The translations under genes and the position numbers were made by a program. A stretch of DNA of 62,635 nt, taken from contig JAHEZQ010000025.1 of the NCBI GenBank assembly GCA_023250955.1, positions 1 through 62,635 of the forward strand. Direction: 5' to 3'. Below, piece after piece: positions 53,551 through 62,635 of this stretch. The notes below the pieces were generated by a model. It worked only from the letters and a program-made list of their open reading frames with translations. It was not told the origin of the DNA and made no database searches. How positions within the stretch are numbered: position 1 is the first letter of the stretch; every line of letters begins with the position of its first letter. Origin of the DNA: Melioribacter sp. (GTDB lineage Bacteria; Bacteroidota; Ignavibacteria; Ignavibacteriales; Melioribacteraceae).

Positions 53551-54408
53551 TTAGAATTTTCTAAACCATTTTGGATTTCTATCATTTATATATAACTGCC
53601 TCTTTTCACTCCAGTAAAATGGAATCGAATCTAATATGCGAATTGATGAAAAAAGAGAATCTTTCAAATTTCTTGCGGTAGTAAAGCGATATTCATAATA
53701 ATCAGGATACTTATCATTATTAATGTTCGCTAATGTTCTCTTAAGAGCGAGTGCTGCATAGGTTTCCATTAAATGCGGGGGATTTCTCCATCCGTCTGTC
53801 AAAAAGAAATTATAATTACGATGACCTGAAATAATACCGTCTTCAAAATTCATCTCAACATATTTCATGTTTTTAATTTTCCAATTTCTAATTGTCATAC
53901 TATTAAATCCGCCATGTATTGGGACTTCCGATTCCCAAACCCTACTGAATTCCCCATCTTTACATTCTACAAGCGTTAACCAAAAAAAAGTAGTTCCAAG
54001 TTTTGTGCTATCAAGATTAATATAACTTGACTCAAATCCGGTAACATTCTTTTTTTCAATATTTCTTTCTCCTGGTTTTGACTTTGCAACAACACAAAGA
54101 ACATAATTTGCTTCATCTCTAAAATATATAACAGCAATCTTGGGAACGTTGTATGTAAATGTTCTATCGAATTCAACTAAATAAGTACCAGGTTCATAAT
54201 TACTACGTACATATTCTTTTAGTGAGATGGTATCACATGGAAAACGATTCTTTGCTTGCTCTTTTTCTACACCAATTTTATACTCTTGTATCTGTTCATC
54301 TTTAGCATTAGAAGTGGCCGCGTCTCCGCCCTCACCCTGCTTTGATGTACAAGAATAAATTAAAAATCCTATTAGAGAGAACACTATAAGCATTTTATAG
54401 GGTTTCAT
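53551..54408 (-). CDS. Lipoprotein of unknown function with FG-GAP-like motif
   Basis: 285 residues. Lipobox FLIYSC gives acylated Cys20; a short Gly/Ala/Ser/Asp linker follows. The mature part is beta-rich (VAVIYFRDEANYVLCVVAKSK, TTFFWLTLVECKDGEF) with a Asn/Asp loop NINNDKYPDYYEYRF near the C-terminus resembling the Ca-binding D-x-N-x-D-x-x-x-D loop of FG-GAP repeats. Family not recognised. Between ygfZ (20 bases) and the M20 peptidase (34 bases). Confidence 0.78.
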   Translation of the reverse strand: MKPYKMLIVFSLIGFLIYSCTSKQGEGGDAATSNAKDEQIQEYKIGVEKEQAKNRFPCDTISLKEYVRSNYEPGTYLVEFDRTFTYNVPKIAVIYFRDEANYVLCVVAKSKPGERNIEKKNVTGFESSYINLDSTKLGTTFFWLTLVECKDGEFSRVWESEVPIHGGFNSMTIRNWKIKNMKYVEMNFEDGIISGHRNYNFFLTDGWRNPPHLMETYAALALKRTLANINNDKYPDYYEYRFTTARNLKDSLFSSIRILDSIPFYWSEKRQLYINDRNPKWFRKF

Positions 54409-54442
54409 CTCGTTTATCCTTCATTGTTATTAAAAGATTCTA

Positions 54443-55813
54443 TTAATTTTTAGAAAACTCATCAAGAAAATATGCCGAAGCATATAATCCTTTTTCAAAA
54501 TTTTCCAGAAGAAAATGTTCGTTCGGAGAATGAATATTATCACTATCCAAACCTAGTCCCATTAACACCGCGGGAGCTTTTAATATTCTCATAAAATCTA
54601 CAACAATTGGAATAGAGCCTCCCTCGCGGGTGAAAACCGTTTCTTTATCAAATGCTTTTGCTGCTGCATTAGCTCCGGCAATCAACGCTTTACTACCCAA
54701 AGGTACAATGACAGGATATCCATAATGAATTGTTCTGACTTCAACTTTTACGCTTTTTGGTGATAATGCCTTGATATGCTTAGTAAACTCTTTTGCGAGT
54801 TTTAACGGTTCCTGTTTAGGAACCAATCGCATACTGATCTTAGCCATTGCTTTTGATGGCAATACTGTTTTCGCACCTTTATCTGTAAAGCCACCTATGA
54901 TACCGTTACAATCCAAAGTAGGGCGTGTCCACAATCTTTCCAAAGTTGTAAATCCTTTCTCACCTTGTAATTCCTGAACTCCAAGATCTTTTGCGTATTC
55001 TTTATCAGATAATTTTAATCTTCTAAAATTTTCTTTCTCTTCTTTTGATAATTGAAGAACATTTTTGTAAAAATTTGGGACTGTTACTTTACCATTCTTA
55101 TCATGAAGTTTAGAGATGATCTTAGCTAGTTCATTAATAGGATTTGCAACCGCACCGCCGAAACTTCCAGAATGAAGATCACGATCCGCCGCTGTTACTT
55201 CAACTTCCATGTAGAGCAATCCTCTAAGTCCATATGTAATTGTTGGAATACCTTTTGCATACATGCTTGTATCTGAAATTAGTACAGCATCACATTTTAA
55301 TAATTCTTGTTTTTCCTTCAAGAAAGGACCAAGATTTGTGCTGCCGATTTCTTCTTCACCTTCGAATAAAAATTTAATATTTACCGGGGGTTCACCTACT
55401 GTCTTGAAAAATGCTTCAACACTTTTTATGTGAACAAAATTTTGACCTTTATTATCATTAGCTCCACGTGCCCAAATTTTTCCATCTTGAATTACAGGCT
55501 CAAACGGCGGATTGATCCACAAATTTGTAGGATCCACTGGCTGAACATCATAATGGCCATAGACCAAAACGGTCGGTTTACCTGGTTTACCAAGCCATTC
55601 TCCATAGATAATTGGATGACCAGGTGTAGGAAAAATCTCCACCCTAGTCATTCCTGCTTCTTTTAATTTCCGAGATACAAATTCTGCACATTGTATCATT
55701 CCAACTTTATGCGAAGCTAAAGTACTTATGCTTGGAATTCTTAAATAATCCTTTAACTCTTCCAAATAATTATCTAAATTACTTTTAAGGTAACCAACAA
55801 CAGATTCCACCAT
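54443..55813 (-). CDS. M20 family metallopeptidase (dipeptidase)
   Basis: 456 residues. Metal site visible: His87 and Asp89 (YGHYDVQP), Asp120 (GANDNKG), catalytic Glu in EGEEEIGS (151-158). Layout of ArgE/DapE/CPG2-type dipeptidases with no signal peptide, so a cytoplasmic peptidase is favoured. GGAGG lies only one base before the ATG; the neighbouring GTG (codon 2) would have better spacing. Confidence 0.92.
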   Translation of the reverse strand: MVESVVGYLKSNLDNYLEELKDYLRIPSISTLASHKVGMIQCAEFVSRKLKEAGMTRVEIFPTPGHPIIYGEWLGKPGKPTVLVYGHYDVQPVDPTNLWINPPFEPVIQDGKIWARGANDNKGQNFVHIKSVEAFFKTVGEPPVNIKFLFEGEEEIGSTNLGPFLKEKQELLKCDAVLISDTSMYAKGIPTITYGLRGLLYMEVEVTAADRDLHSGSFGGAVANPINELAKIISKLHDKNGKVTVPNFYKNVLQLSKEEKENFRRLKLSDKEYAKDLGVQELQGEKGFTTLERLWTRPTLDCNGIIGGFTDKGAKTVLPSKAMAKISMRLVPKQEPLKLAKEFTKHIKALSPKSVKVEVRTIHYGYPVIVPLGSKALIAGANAAAKAFDKETVFTREGGSIPIVVDFMRILKAPAVLMGLGLDSDNIHSPNEHFLLENFEKGLYASAYFLDEFSKN

Positions 55814-56020
55814 TCCTCCATATTTTCATTTAAGATAATAGAAATGAATATAAACAATTAATAACAGCTAACTTATCATATCAAATTTACACCTAACAAT
55901 CTCTGTATTCAAGTGATATAATGCCAAATGAAACGAATTCTCTATACAAAGTATCTGTTAAATACATTTTAAGATCATTCACTTCATTAGTTTCATTTGA
56001 GTTAAGGACTTCTTCATACT

Positions 56021-56050
56021 TTGGTTTCTTTCCTAATTATAGTAAATTTG
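56021..56050 (+). promoter_or_regulatory. lptF-lptG promoter
   Basis: TTGGTT (56021-56026) and TAAATTTG (56043-56050), spacer 16 bases; the second fits TAnnTTTG. Lies about 34 bases upstream of lptF, in the 270-base spacer after the M20 gene, which otherwise shows a 10-bp inverted repeat with distant arms (55925-55934 and 55990-55999). Confidence 0.45.
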
Positions 56051-56083
56051 TCAGCAAAAGAAGTGTGAAAACTCACAGCTAAA

Positions 56084-57451
56084 ATGATCCTAATCCGCTA
56101 CATATTAAGAAATCATGTAATTCCATTTTTGTTCTCAGTCTCGATTCTACTCTTCATTTTCGTATTGCAATACTTAGTTAAAATGTCAGATCGTCTAATT
56201 GGAAAAGGATTGAGCACCTGGGTAATTATTCAATTGATAACTTACAGCCTTGCCTGGATTGTTGCTCTTGTTGTACCAATGGCCGTTTTGATCGCAACTT
56301 TAATGGCATTCGGCTCTATGTCTCAAAACAATGAAATAGCAATCTTAAAGGCAACCGGAGTTAGTTTATACAAAATGATGATACCGCCACTTGTTGGAAG
56401 TATTGTTGTAGCTATATTCCTTGTTCATTTTAATAATAATATTTATCCTGATGCTAACCATGCTGCAAGACTTTTATTAGAAGATATTTCACGAAAAAAA
56501 CCTACACTATCACTTGTACCGGGAGTTTTTTCTCAAGAAGTTCCAAACTACTCGATTCTTGCAAGAGAAATTGATCAATCAAATAACCAGCTTAAACAAA
56601 TAACAATTTATGATTATTCCAATCGTCCTAAAGTGAACATTGTAACAGCATCAACCGGACAAATTTATTTTTCGGCTAATCAGAAAAAATTAATAATGGA
56701 TCTAAAGAACGGTGAGATCCATGAATCCGATAACACAGAACAAAATTCTTACAGAAGATTAAGATTTGAGCGTCACAAAATTGCAATGCCTGCTGAACAA
56801 TTTACATTTGAACAATCTGCACCTGGCGGGCAACGTTACGAACGAGAGATTGGCGCCTCACAATTAAAAGTTTTAGTTGACAGTCTTGAAGTTATAAGAG
56901 TGGATTATTTTAAGGAATATTTCGCGAAAGTTATTTTACTTACAGATAGTAAAAAAAATAATTCCAATTTAAATCAAACAGTCTTTCCCGGACAATTTGT
57001 TTTTATTAAATCCCAGCAAAAAATTAGATCTGATGAAAGTGCAATACTTGATATATTAAACCGCTTGGAATATAACAATGACCAAATAGATCAATATTGG
57101 GTTGAGATTCATAAAAAATATTCACTACCGTTTGCGTGTATTGTTTTTGTATTGATCGGTGCGCCGTTAGGAACAATGATGAGAAGAGGCGGTTTCGGTA
57201 TGGCAGCGGGAATGAGTTTAATTTTCTTTTTAGTTTATTGGGCATTTCTTATTGGCGGGGAAAAATTTGCTGACCGCGGTTTGCTTTCACCATTCTTGGG
57301 AATTTGGAGTGCTAATATATTTCTGGGAATTCTAGGAATATTTTTAATGATTAAAAGTGCAAGAGAAAAAGTTACACTCAGCTTCGATTTTATTACAAAA
57401 TTAATTCCGAAGTCATGGAAAACAGAGCAAGAGAACAATGAAAATTCTTGA
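56084..57451 (+). CDS. lptF: LPS export permease LptF
   Basis: 455 residues, six membrane helices (three at about 12-110, three at about 350-430) flanking a periplasmic jellyroll domain. N-terminal ILIRYILRNHVIPFLFSVSILLFIFVLQ and GAPLGTMMRRGGFGMAAGMSL are typical. Partner of LptB in the inner-membrane ABC exporter moving lipopolysaccharide; LptB is not in the window. lptG starts 14 bases before its stop. Confidence 0.93.
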   Translation: MILIRYILRNHVIPFLFSVSILLFIFVLQYLVKMSDRLIGKGLSTWVIIQLITYSLAWIVALVVPMAVLIATLMAFGSMSQNNEIAILKATGVSLYKMMIPPLVGSIVVAIFLVHFNNNIYPDANHAARLLLEDISRKKPTLSLVPGVFSQEVPNYSILAREIDQSNNQLKQITIYDYSNRPKVNIVTASTGQIYFSANQKKLIMDLKNGEIHESDNTEQNSYRRLRFERHKIAMPAEQFTFEQSAPGGQRYEREIGASQLKVLVDSLEVIRVDYFKEYFAKVILLTDSKKNNSNLNQTVFPGQFVFIKSQQKIRSDESAILDILNRLEYNNDQIDQYWVEIHKKYSLPFACIVFVLIGAPLGTMMRRGGFGMAAGMSLIFFLVYWAFLIGGEKFADRGLLSPFLGIWSANIFLGILGIFLMIKSAREKVTLSFDFITKLIPKSWKTEQENNENS

Positions 57452-58520
57452 CAAATATCTTATTAGACAATACATACAGACAATTCTTTTCGGTTTGCTT
57501 GCATTCACATTGATCTTTGTTGTAATTGATATGATGGAAAACCTTGATGATTTTCTTGATCAAAATGTTCCTACGAGTTTGATTCTTCAATACTATCTTG
57601 TATTTACTCCGGAAATGGTTCGATTGATGACGCCGATTTCTGTCCTTCTAGCAAGTTTATTTACCGCCGGCAAGATGGCAAATCAAAATGAACTTACTGC
57701 AATCAAAGCAAGCGGAATAAGTCTTTATAGATTTATGACCCCATTCATTCTAACTACAATAGTTATATGTGTTTTTTCTGTTTACTTCGGCGGTTATTTA
57801 GTTCCAATGGCTAATAAACATAAAGTTTTTATCGAACAAAATTATATGAAGAAAGGATTAGTTTATCTTGGAAGTAATATTTTTTTTCAAGATACAAAAA
57901 CAAAAATTGTTTCAATTAGTAATTATGATCTTTCGCAAAAACAAGCAAATCAAATTAGTATTCAAGAATTCAGCGATCAAGACAAAACAAAATTAATTTC
58001 TCGTACAGATGCATTCCGTATGATATACGATTCAACCAAAAGCAGCTGGTTCGCTTACGATGGCATTACAAGAATATTCAGTGATACAACCGAGTCGGTT
58101 GAAAAGTTTATGGTAAAAGAATTCAAACAATTAAATTTCAATCCGGAAGATGTTATAAAAAAGCAACGCAAACCCGAAGAAATGACACTCTCCGAATTGA
58201 AAAGTTACGGTGATGAACAATTCAGAACAGGAAATGATCCAACAGCAATTTCAATAGAATATGAATCGCGAATTGCTTTTGCATTTGCAAGTGTGGTCGT
58301 TGTTCTTTTCGGACTTCCAATATCTGCAAATAGAAGACGTGGCGGGCTCGCAATTCAATTCGGAATTAATTTGCTGATCACTTTTATTTATTTAGTGTTT
58401 ATGAAAGTGAGTCAAGCATTTGGAAAGAGTGGACAATTGAATCCGTTAACTACAGCTTGGTTGGCAAACTTTATTTTCTTGTTGGCTGCTCTATATAATA
58501 TTAAACGTGCACAGAAATAA
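57438..58520 (+). CDS. lptG: LPS export permease LptG
   Basis: 360 residues, same layout as LptF: MKILDKYLIRQYIQTILFGLLAF N-terminus, GLPISANRRRGGLAIQFGIN in the C-terminal membrane half. Overlaps lptF by 14 bases. Its stop is 3 bases from the stop of the convergent cyclase gene, with no room for a terminator. Confidence 0.93.
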   Translation: MKILDKYLIRQYIQTILFGLLAFTLIFVVIDMMENLDDFLDQNVPTSLILQYYLVFTPEMVRLMTPISVLLASLFTAGKMANQNELTAIKASGISLYRFMTPFILTTIVICVFSVYFGGYLVPMANKHKVFIEQNYMKKGLVYLGSNIFFQDTKTKIVSISNYDLSQKQANQISIQEFSDQDKTKLISRTDAFRMIYDSTKSSWFAYDGITRIFSDTTESVEKFMVKEFKQLNFNPEDVIKKQRKPEEMTLSELKSYGDEQFRTGNDPTAISIEYESRIAFAFASVVVVLFGLPISANRRRGGLAIQFGINLLITFIYLVFMKVSQAFGKSGQLNPLTTAWLANFIFLLAALYNIKRAQK

Positions 58521-58523
58521 AAT

Positions 58524-60767
58524 TTATTTTGTCTTCATCTCAAAAACACCATCCCAGTTTTGATCCGGGGGATTTTTCAAATAGAACTCGCAACGCTGTA
58601 TATAAACCTTAGATGGAAAATCACCTAATTTTCTATATGATCTATTAAAATAATCAAGCGCCGGTTCAAAACTTTTTTGTCGGTACAAATCTAAAGCTTG
58701 AAAATATAGATCCATTTTCTCAATTGCTTCCTCGGCTTTTTTATCGCCAATTAAACTGATCAATTCGTAAACTTTCGTCGGTTTGTTTTTCCCTTTTACC
58801 AAAATTACATCCAACTCTCTTGCAAGAATTTTATCTTTACAACTATCATAAGTTGTATCACTGATCATAATATTCGTAGCATATTCTTTATTAGCTCCTT
58901 CAAGCCGTGAAGCTAGATTAACGTTGTCACCAAGAACCGTGTAGTCAAAACGTTTTTCACCGCCAATATTTCCAACAATCACTTCACCTGTATTAATACC
59001 GATTCGTATTCGTATAGGAGTTTCACCTGAACTGGACCACTTCTCTCTCAAACCGACTAATTTCTCCTGCATTTGTAATGCAGTAATACAAGCTTTGTAT
59101 GCATGATCCTGTACTTCAACCGGAGCTCCCCAAAAAGCCATAACTGCATCACCCAGATATTTATCAAGAGTACCCTCATTAATTAATACGATTTCAGTCA
59201 TTTCATTTAGATACTCATTAATAAAACTTACAAGTTCTTCGGGTTGTTTTTTTTCCGCGAAAGTTGTGAATCCGGCAATATCACTAAAGAGAATTGAAAG
59301 ATTTTTTCTCTCTCCACCCAAGCGTAATTTATCTGGATCTATTATTAACTGATTAACAACTTCTTTACTTACATATTGACTGAACATTCCTTTTATGATT
59401 ACGTTCTGCTGTCGTTCAAGTAAAAAATGATAAGCCGTGCTGGAAAAATATCCGACTATTACAGCTAGAGAGGGACTTACAATTGCAATTACTAATTTGC
59501 TGTGGACGAAAAGAAAAATACTTAATTCATAAATTCCATATATAAAGAATAGTATGAAAATGAAGTTGGCTATTTCCACTAAGAAACCAATTCTCAATTT
59601 TATTTTTCTAATGAATGTCGAAATGTAAAATGAAATCAACGTAAGAAAAAGGATAACAAGCAGTTCGCTTTCTTTCGATTGTGTATTGAGATAATTGTTA
59701 CTTAGAATATTTTGAATAATATTTGCATGGAATTCTACACCATTAATTTGATTATCACCTTTCCTTTCACCTTTTGCAAATGCGGAAGCCATAATATCTT
59801 TATCTTCCGGCATAGTTGATCCGATAATAAAAACTTTGTCCTTAAATAATTTTTTGTAGGTAGGTTCATCCTTTAACATCTCCCATTGATTAATATCAAT
59901 TTCATTTTCAAGTTCATCTTTCGTCTTGAACTCTTGGTCATCAATTATTTTAATCAAATCAAAATGCTGGAATGTACGGCTTGGCCCATAAATATTAACG
60001 AGTACGCTCGTTTTATCATACTTCGGAATTTTTATACCATCTAAGATGAAATAATTATTTTCAATTTTAGCTGTATCGGTTCCTTTCAAACCTAAATACT
60101 TATTTACCAGTGCAAAACCAAAACTCGGAATTTTCTTTTTAGTTATCTCCGTCCATCTGAAAGGCATATATCTTCGGTAAACAGCATCATAATCCGGCGG
60201 CATCTGAACAATTCCTAATGAACTATCAGCATTATAAAATAGACTTTCATAATTATATTTTATTTTATTGTAATTAGAGTCTGTATAATTAGAAAGCAAA
60301 TATTCAGAATCTTCAATTTGTTTTTCTCTTACTTCATCTATTTTACCGGCAACAACAACCTTGCCGGATTTTTTAATCGCATGTATTAACATTGTATCAT
60401 TCATAACAGAGTAACTATCAGCATCCGGCATAATGATATCAATTCCAATTGCTTTAGCACCAGCTTTAGTTAGGTTTTCAATTGCCTTAGCGTAAATTGA
60501 TCTTGGTAAGGATGCTTTATTATCTAGTTGTGGAATTTGATTGTAGGTCTCTTGTGTAATTTCAATGATAATAACTTTGGAGGAATCTTTTATATCTATT
60601 GGTCCTCTTTTTGAAAAACGCATATCAATTAATTTCAGTTCCAGTTCTTTAAGAGGAGCGAAGGTAAAAACATAATCTTGAGTAAGAATAATTGTAAAAA
60701 GAGCGGCACTAATTACAACTGAAATTTTTTTGAAAAAATCTTTCTTTTTACCTGCACCGCTCTTCAT
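58524..60767 (-). CDS. CHASE2-domain class III adenylate cyclase
   Basis: 747 residues: N-terminal helix (about 12-32), extracytoplasmic CHASE2 domain (about 35-360), three helices (about 365-445), then cyclase domain (about 488-670). Metal Asp496 (LFSDIAGF) and Asp540 (YLGDAVMAFWG), adenine-recognising Lys536 (LDKYLGD) and Asp608 (FDYTVLGDNVN), so ATP specificity is supported. Ends with a short TPR-like helical tail. The OM-like gene lies 15 bases upstream, so the pair is likely one transcript. The signal sensed is unknown. Confidence 0.93.
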   Translation of the reverse strand: MKSGAGKKKDFFKKISVVISAALFTIILTQDYVFTFAPLKELELKLIDMRFSKRGPIDIKDSSKVIIIEITQETYNQIPQLDNKASLPRSIYAKAIENLTKAGAKAIGIDIIMPDADSYSVMNDTMLIHAIKKSGKVVVAGKIDEVREKQIEDSEYLLSNYTDSNYNKIKYNYESLFYNADSSLGIVQMPPDYDAVYRRYMPFRWTEITKKKIPSFGFALVNKYLGLKGTDTAKIENNYFILDGIKIPKYDKTSVLVNIYGPSRTFQHFDLIKIIDDQEFKTKDELENEIDINQWEMLKDEPTYKKLFKDKVFIIGSTMPEDKDIMASAFAKGERKGDNQINGVEFHANIIQNILSNNYLNTQSKESELLVILFLTLISFYISTFIRKIKLRIGFLVEIANFIFILFFIYGIYELSIFLFVHSKLVIAIVSPSLAVIVGYFSSTAYHFLLERQQNVIIKGMFSQYVSKEVVNQLIIDPDKLRLGGERKNLSILFSDIAGFTTFAEKKQPEELVSFINEYLNEMTEIVLINEGTLDKYLGDAVMAFWGAPVEVQDHAYKACITALQMQEKLVGLREKWSSSGETPIRIRIGINTGEVIVGNIGGEKRFDYTVLGDNVNLASRLEGANKEYATNIMISDTTYDSCKDKILARELDVILVKGKNKPTKVYELISLIGDKKAEEAIEKMDLYFQALDLYRQKSFEPALDYFNRSYRKLGDFPSKVYIQRCEFYLKNPPDQNWDGVFEMKTK

Positions 60768-60782
60768 TTTAATATTATCATG

Positions 60783-62635
60783 TTATATGGTGAGCCGTGA
60801 GACTAAGCCGATGATAGAATTTGTTGATGCACCGGGAATTCTAAACAATCTTGCTTGAAACATCAGATTTAGATTTGCAAGTACATTGTAATCGGCTGTA
60901 AACTCAAGCACTTGTCTTTGAAAATCCCCGAAGCTTGGACTAAGTGTTGCAATCAATTGCAGTTTATTTTCAAGCATTAAATACTTTCCGCCGAAAGAAA
61001 GAGTAACATACTTAAATTGTGTTCCTTGAATCTCGCTTGAGCTAAAAACTATTCCGAATATAGATGATAATTGCTGATTCCAAAAACTATTAACAGTTAA
61101 TGAACCGGAGCTAAAATTAGCATTCATCTTTGCAAGAGTATTATCTTTTCTATCAGACGAGGTGAACGACAGTGAACTGCTATGACGAATGCCCAGTGCG
61201 GCAAAATCATAAGAAAGTTGTAGGAGAATTCTATTAGTATTATCACTTACTGCAAAAGGAGCTGTTTGAGCATTTGTAATATTTAAACCATTGTTATTAT
61301 CATAATTATTATATCCAATAGTAATATTTGGAAAATCAACCCTGGGGAAGATAGATACTGATGCACTGATAGTTTGATAAGTAGTTGTAGCTACCTTTGT
61401 GTTTTGAAGATTATCTTTTAAGTTTTCATAACCAAATGAAACAAATAATTTATTGTCTAACATTCTGATTCTATCAACAACATTTATTCCTTTCACATCA
61501 GTTCTAATAAATGTTTGACCAAACGATTGGTAATCATTTCCTCTATAAACATACGATGCCCGCAAATTATTATTTAGATAATTCAATGATAAAGCTGTTT
61601 CGGAAGCAAACGATGAAAACTCCTGTGGATTCCAAGGACCTAGATATTGATTAACAGTTATAAAACTTCCAATGATATCACGAATCTTTTTGAAATCATT
61701 TGGTGAAATACCAAGATTGCTGTTTTTTCCAAATATTGAATCTATTTGTGCATCGGTTATGGTTCCGGTAGAAATATCTTTGTTTTGAACACTGATTGCT
61801 GCTTGAGATGTAAGCAGAATATTTTGGTCATCGAAAGCAAACTTTATATCTGTGCCGATAACGATATTTTCTTGAGGTCTCGCGCCATAATTAATTGAAC
61901 CGACTTCATCTTTTGCGTGTAAGTAACTAAAACCAAGTTGAAAATTTTCACCGCTTCCAAATGAAGGCCTAACTATTAACAGTTGCCGTTTATAAGTTCC
62001 AAGATCAACCTTTCCATAAATATTTTTTACTTTATCAATAAGTATTATATCGCTGCCAAGCGGAGCGGAACCTGCAGGATATGTTTGAAGTAAATTACCT
62101 TCCACACCACGTGTAGTTTCGCCAAATGCAGTTTGAACATTTATGAATCCTAAATTTAATGCGCCGCTAAATCCGCGAATTCTTTGACCATCCATAATTA
62201 AATTAGGAAACATTGGATAAGAATCGCCTGCTTTTAAGTCTAACCAGTCCCCGGCTTGAAATGCTGCGGCATACCTGTTATATGGTTGTAAATTATTTTT
62301 TTCTTCTGATGTCAAATACGCAAAAGCATTAAATCTAATATCATTGTTAGATGTGTTAAACTCGCCGGAAATATTATTATACCATGTGGAAGCCGAATTA
62401 TAATTTTCATTTCGCGATTCACCCTTTAGATTTCCGTAGTATTTCCATTTCGAGCCTACAGACATTGCAACTTCAGTAGAAACAACTTGGAAACTTCTTG
62501 ATAAAGTATGATACAATTTCCCTTCTTTATCATAAACTTCAACAGTTAACAATTTAGCACCGAAGCCGATTTTACCTGCAAGATTTTCTCCGCTTAGAAC
62601 AATTAAATCACCGGTTAAAAGCTCATAAGAAGTTA
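60783..62635 (-). CDS. Large beta-barrel-like protein, C-terminal part (5' end beyond window)
   Basis: The frame stays open to the window edge, so at least 617 residues and the true start is outside; the TTG at 62552 is internal. The visible N-terminal stretch (YELLTGDLIVLSGENLAG, then LTVEVYDKEGKLYHTLSRSF) looks like an Ig/FlgD-type strand; the rest is beta-rich with repeated amphipathic strands ending GLVSRLTI, fitting an outer-membrane barrel. Likely co-transcribed with the CHASE2 cyclase (15-base spacing). Family not recognised. Confidence 0.72.
   Translation of the reverse strand, partial: TSYELLTGDLIVLSGENLAGKIGFGAKLLTVEVYDKEGKLYHTLSRSFQVVSTEVAMSVGSKWKYYGNLKGESRNENYNSASTWYNNISGEFNTSNNDIRFNAFAYLTSEEKNNLQPYNRYAAAFQAGDWLDLKAGDSYPMFPNLIMDGQRIRGFSGALNLGFINVQTAFGETTRGVEGNLLQTYPAGSAPLGSDIILIDKVKNIYGKVDLGTYKRQLLIVRPSFGSGENFQLGFSYLHAKDEVGSINYGARPQENIVIGTDIKFAFDDQNILLTSQAAISVQNKDISTGTITDAQIDSIFGKNSNLGISPNDFKKIRDIIGSFITVNQYLGPWNPQEFSSFASETALSLNYLNNNLRASYVYRGNDYQSFGQTFIRTDVKGINVVDRIRMLDNKLFVSFGYENLKDNLQNTKVATTTYQTISASVSIFPRVDFPNITIGYNNYDNNNGLNITNAQTAPFAVSDNTNRILLQLSYDFAALGIRHSSSLSFTSSDRKDNTLAKMNANFSSGSLTVNSFWNQQLSSIFGIVFSSSEIQGTQFKYVTLSFGGKYLMLENKLQLIATLSPSFGDFQRQVLEFTADYNVLANLNLMFQARLFRIPGASTNSIIGLVSRLTI

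Noticed and set aside
55925-55999. 10-bp inverted repeat CAAATGAAAC / GTTTCATTTG
   Set aside because: Arms are 55 bases apart, AT-rich and without any linked feature; expected by chance in such sequence.

Overview
The window reads as chromosomal core genome of an AT-rich member of the Bacteroidota/Chlorobiota side of the FCB group, most likely an Ignavibacteria relative. This is inferred from several things together: Bacteroidota-style TAnnTTTG or TATATT promoters alongside frequent good GGAGG ribosome sites, a cobalamin-dependent class II ribonucleotide reductase, a tmRNA with tag GEYNYALAA, and many small signal-peptide or lipoprotein genes with no strong family. I see no insertion sequence, prophage, CRISPR array, rRNA or tRNA. 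The only RNA gene I can support is tmRNA (51519-51867, minus). Gene packing is dense, no gene-free stretch exceeds 300 bases, and several genes start with TTG or GTG.

Layout. 1-2931 (minus): yggS, divIVA, punA, a four-helix membrane protein with a DivIVA-like coiled coil, then the start of ileS; this echoes the yggS/divIVA/ileS order of Firmicutes. 3066-10158: nrdJ, malQ, a periplasmic glutathione peroxidase and pta, separated by hairpins. 10315-17325 (plus): AI-2E-type permease, beta-CASP RNase, FN3 lipoprotein, large outer-membrane-like protein, RsbW-like anti-sigma kinase, malate dehydrogenase. 17401-18049 (minus): rplU-rpmA with a canonical promoter. 18131-25883 (minus): one tightly packed run of OM-like protein, DNA methyltransferase, xseA, xseB, dxs, Gfo/Idh oxidoreductase and a PhoB/PhoR-type pair. 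26050-30093 (plus): surE, VWA-like membrane protein, hemerythrin, comF. 30139-36212 (minus) is the most accessory-looking part: DUF4411 PIN-like protein with an Xre-ImmA/IrrE protease, a lone XdhC protein, and a cluster of two histidine kinases and a LytTR response regulator with a candidate operator. 36388-45840: argS, rsfS, LytR_C protein, ridA, mazG, phoH, a LysM/coiled-coil lipoprotein pair, radC, guaA, gcvH. 45851-51391: accC, accB, efp, TPR protein, PHP protein, a monooxygenase-like protein, dapF. 51519-55813: tmRNA, PduO adenosyltransferase, ygfZ, a lipoprotein, an M20 peptidase. 56084-58520 (plus): lptF-lptG. 58524-62635 (minus): CHASE2 adenylate cyclase and the C-terminal part of a large beta-barrel-like protein cut by the window edge.

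How it works together. NrdJ needs adenosylcobalamin and the window also encodes the adenosyltransferase that makes it. efp-accB-accC-gcvH-guaA, rplU-rpmA and argS-rsfS are housekeeping runs. Envelope functions recur: LptFG, the LysM/lipoprotein pair, OM-like proteins, DivIVA and its neighbour. No complete novel defence or biosynthetic system is evident. The best leads are the ImmA/DUF4411 module, the membrane partner in the divIVA operon, the LytTR operator, the methyltransferase inside a housekeeping operon, and the stop-adjacent GTAGTG hairpins.
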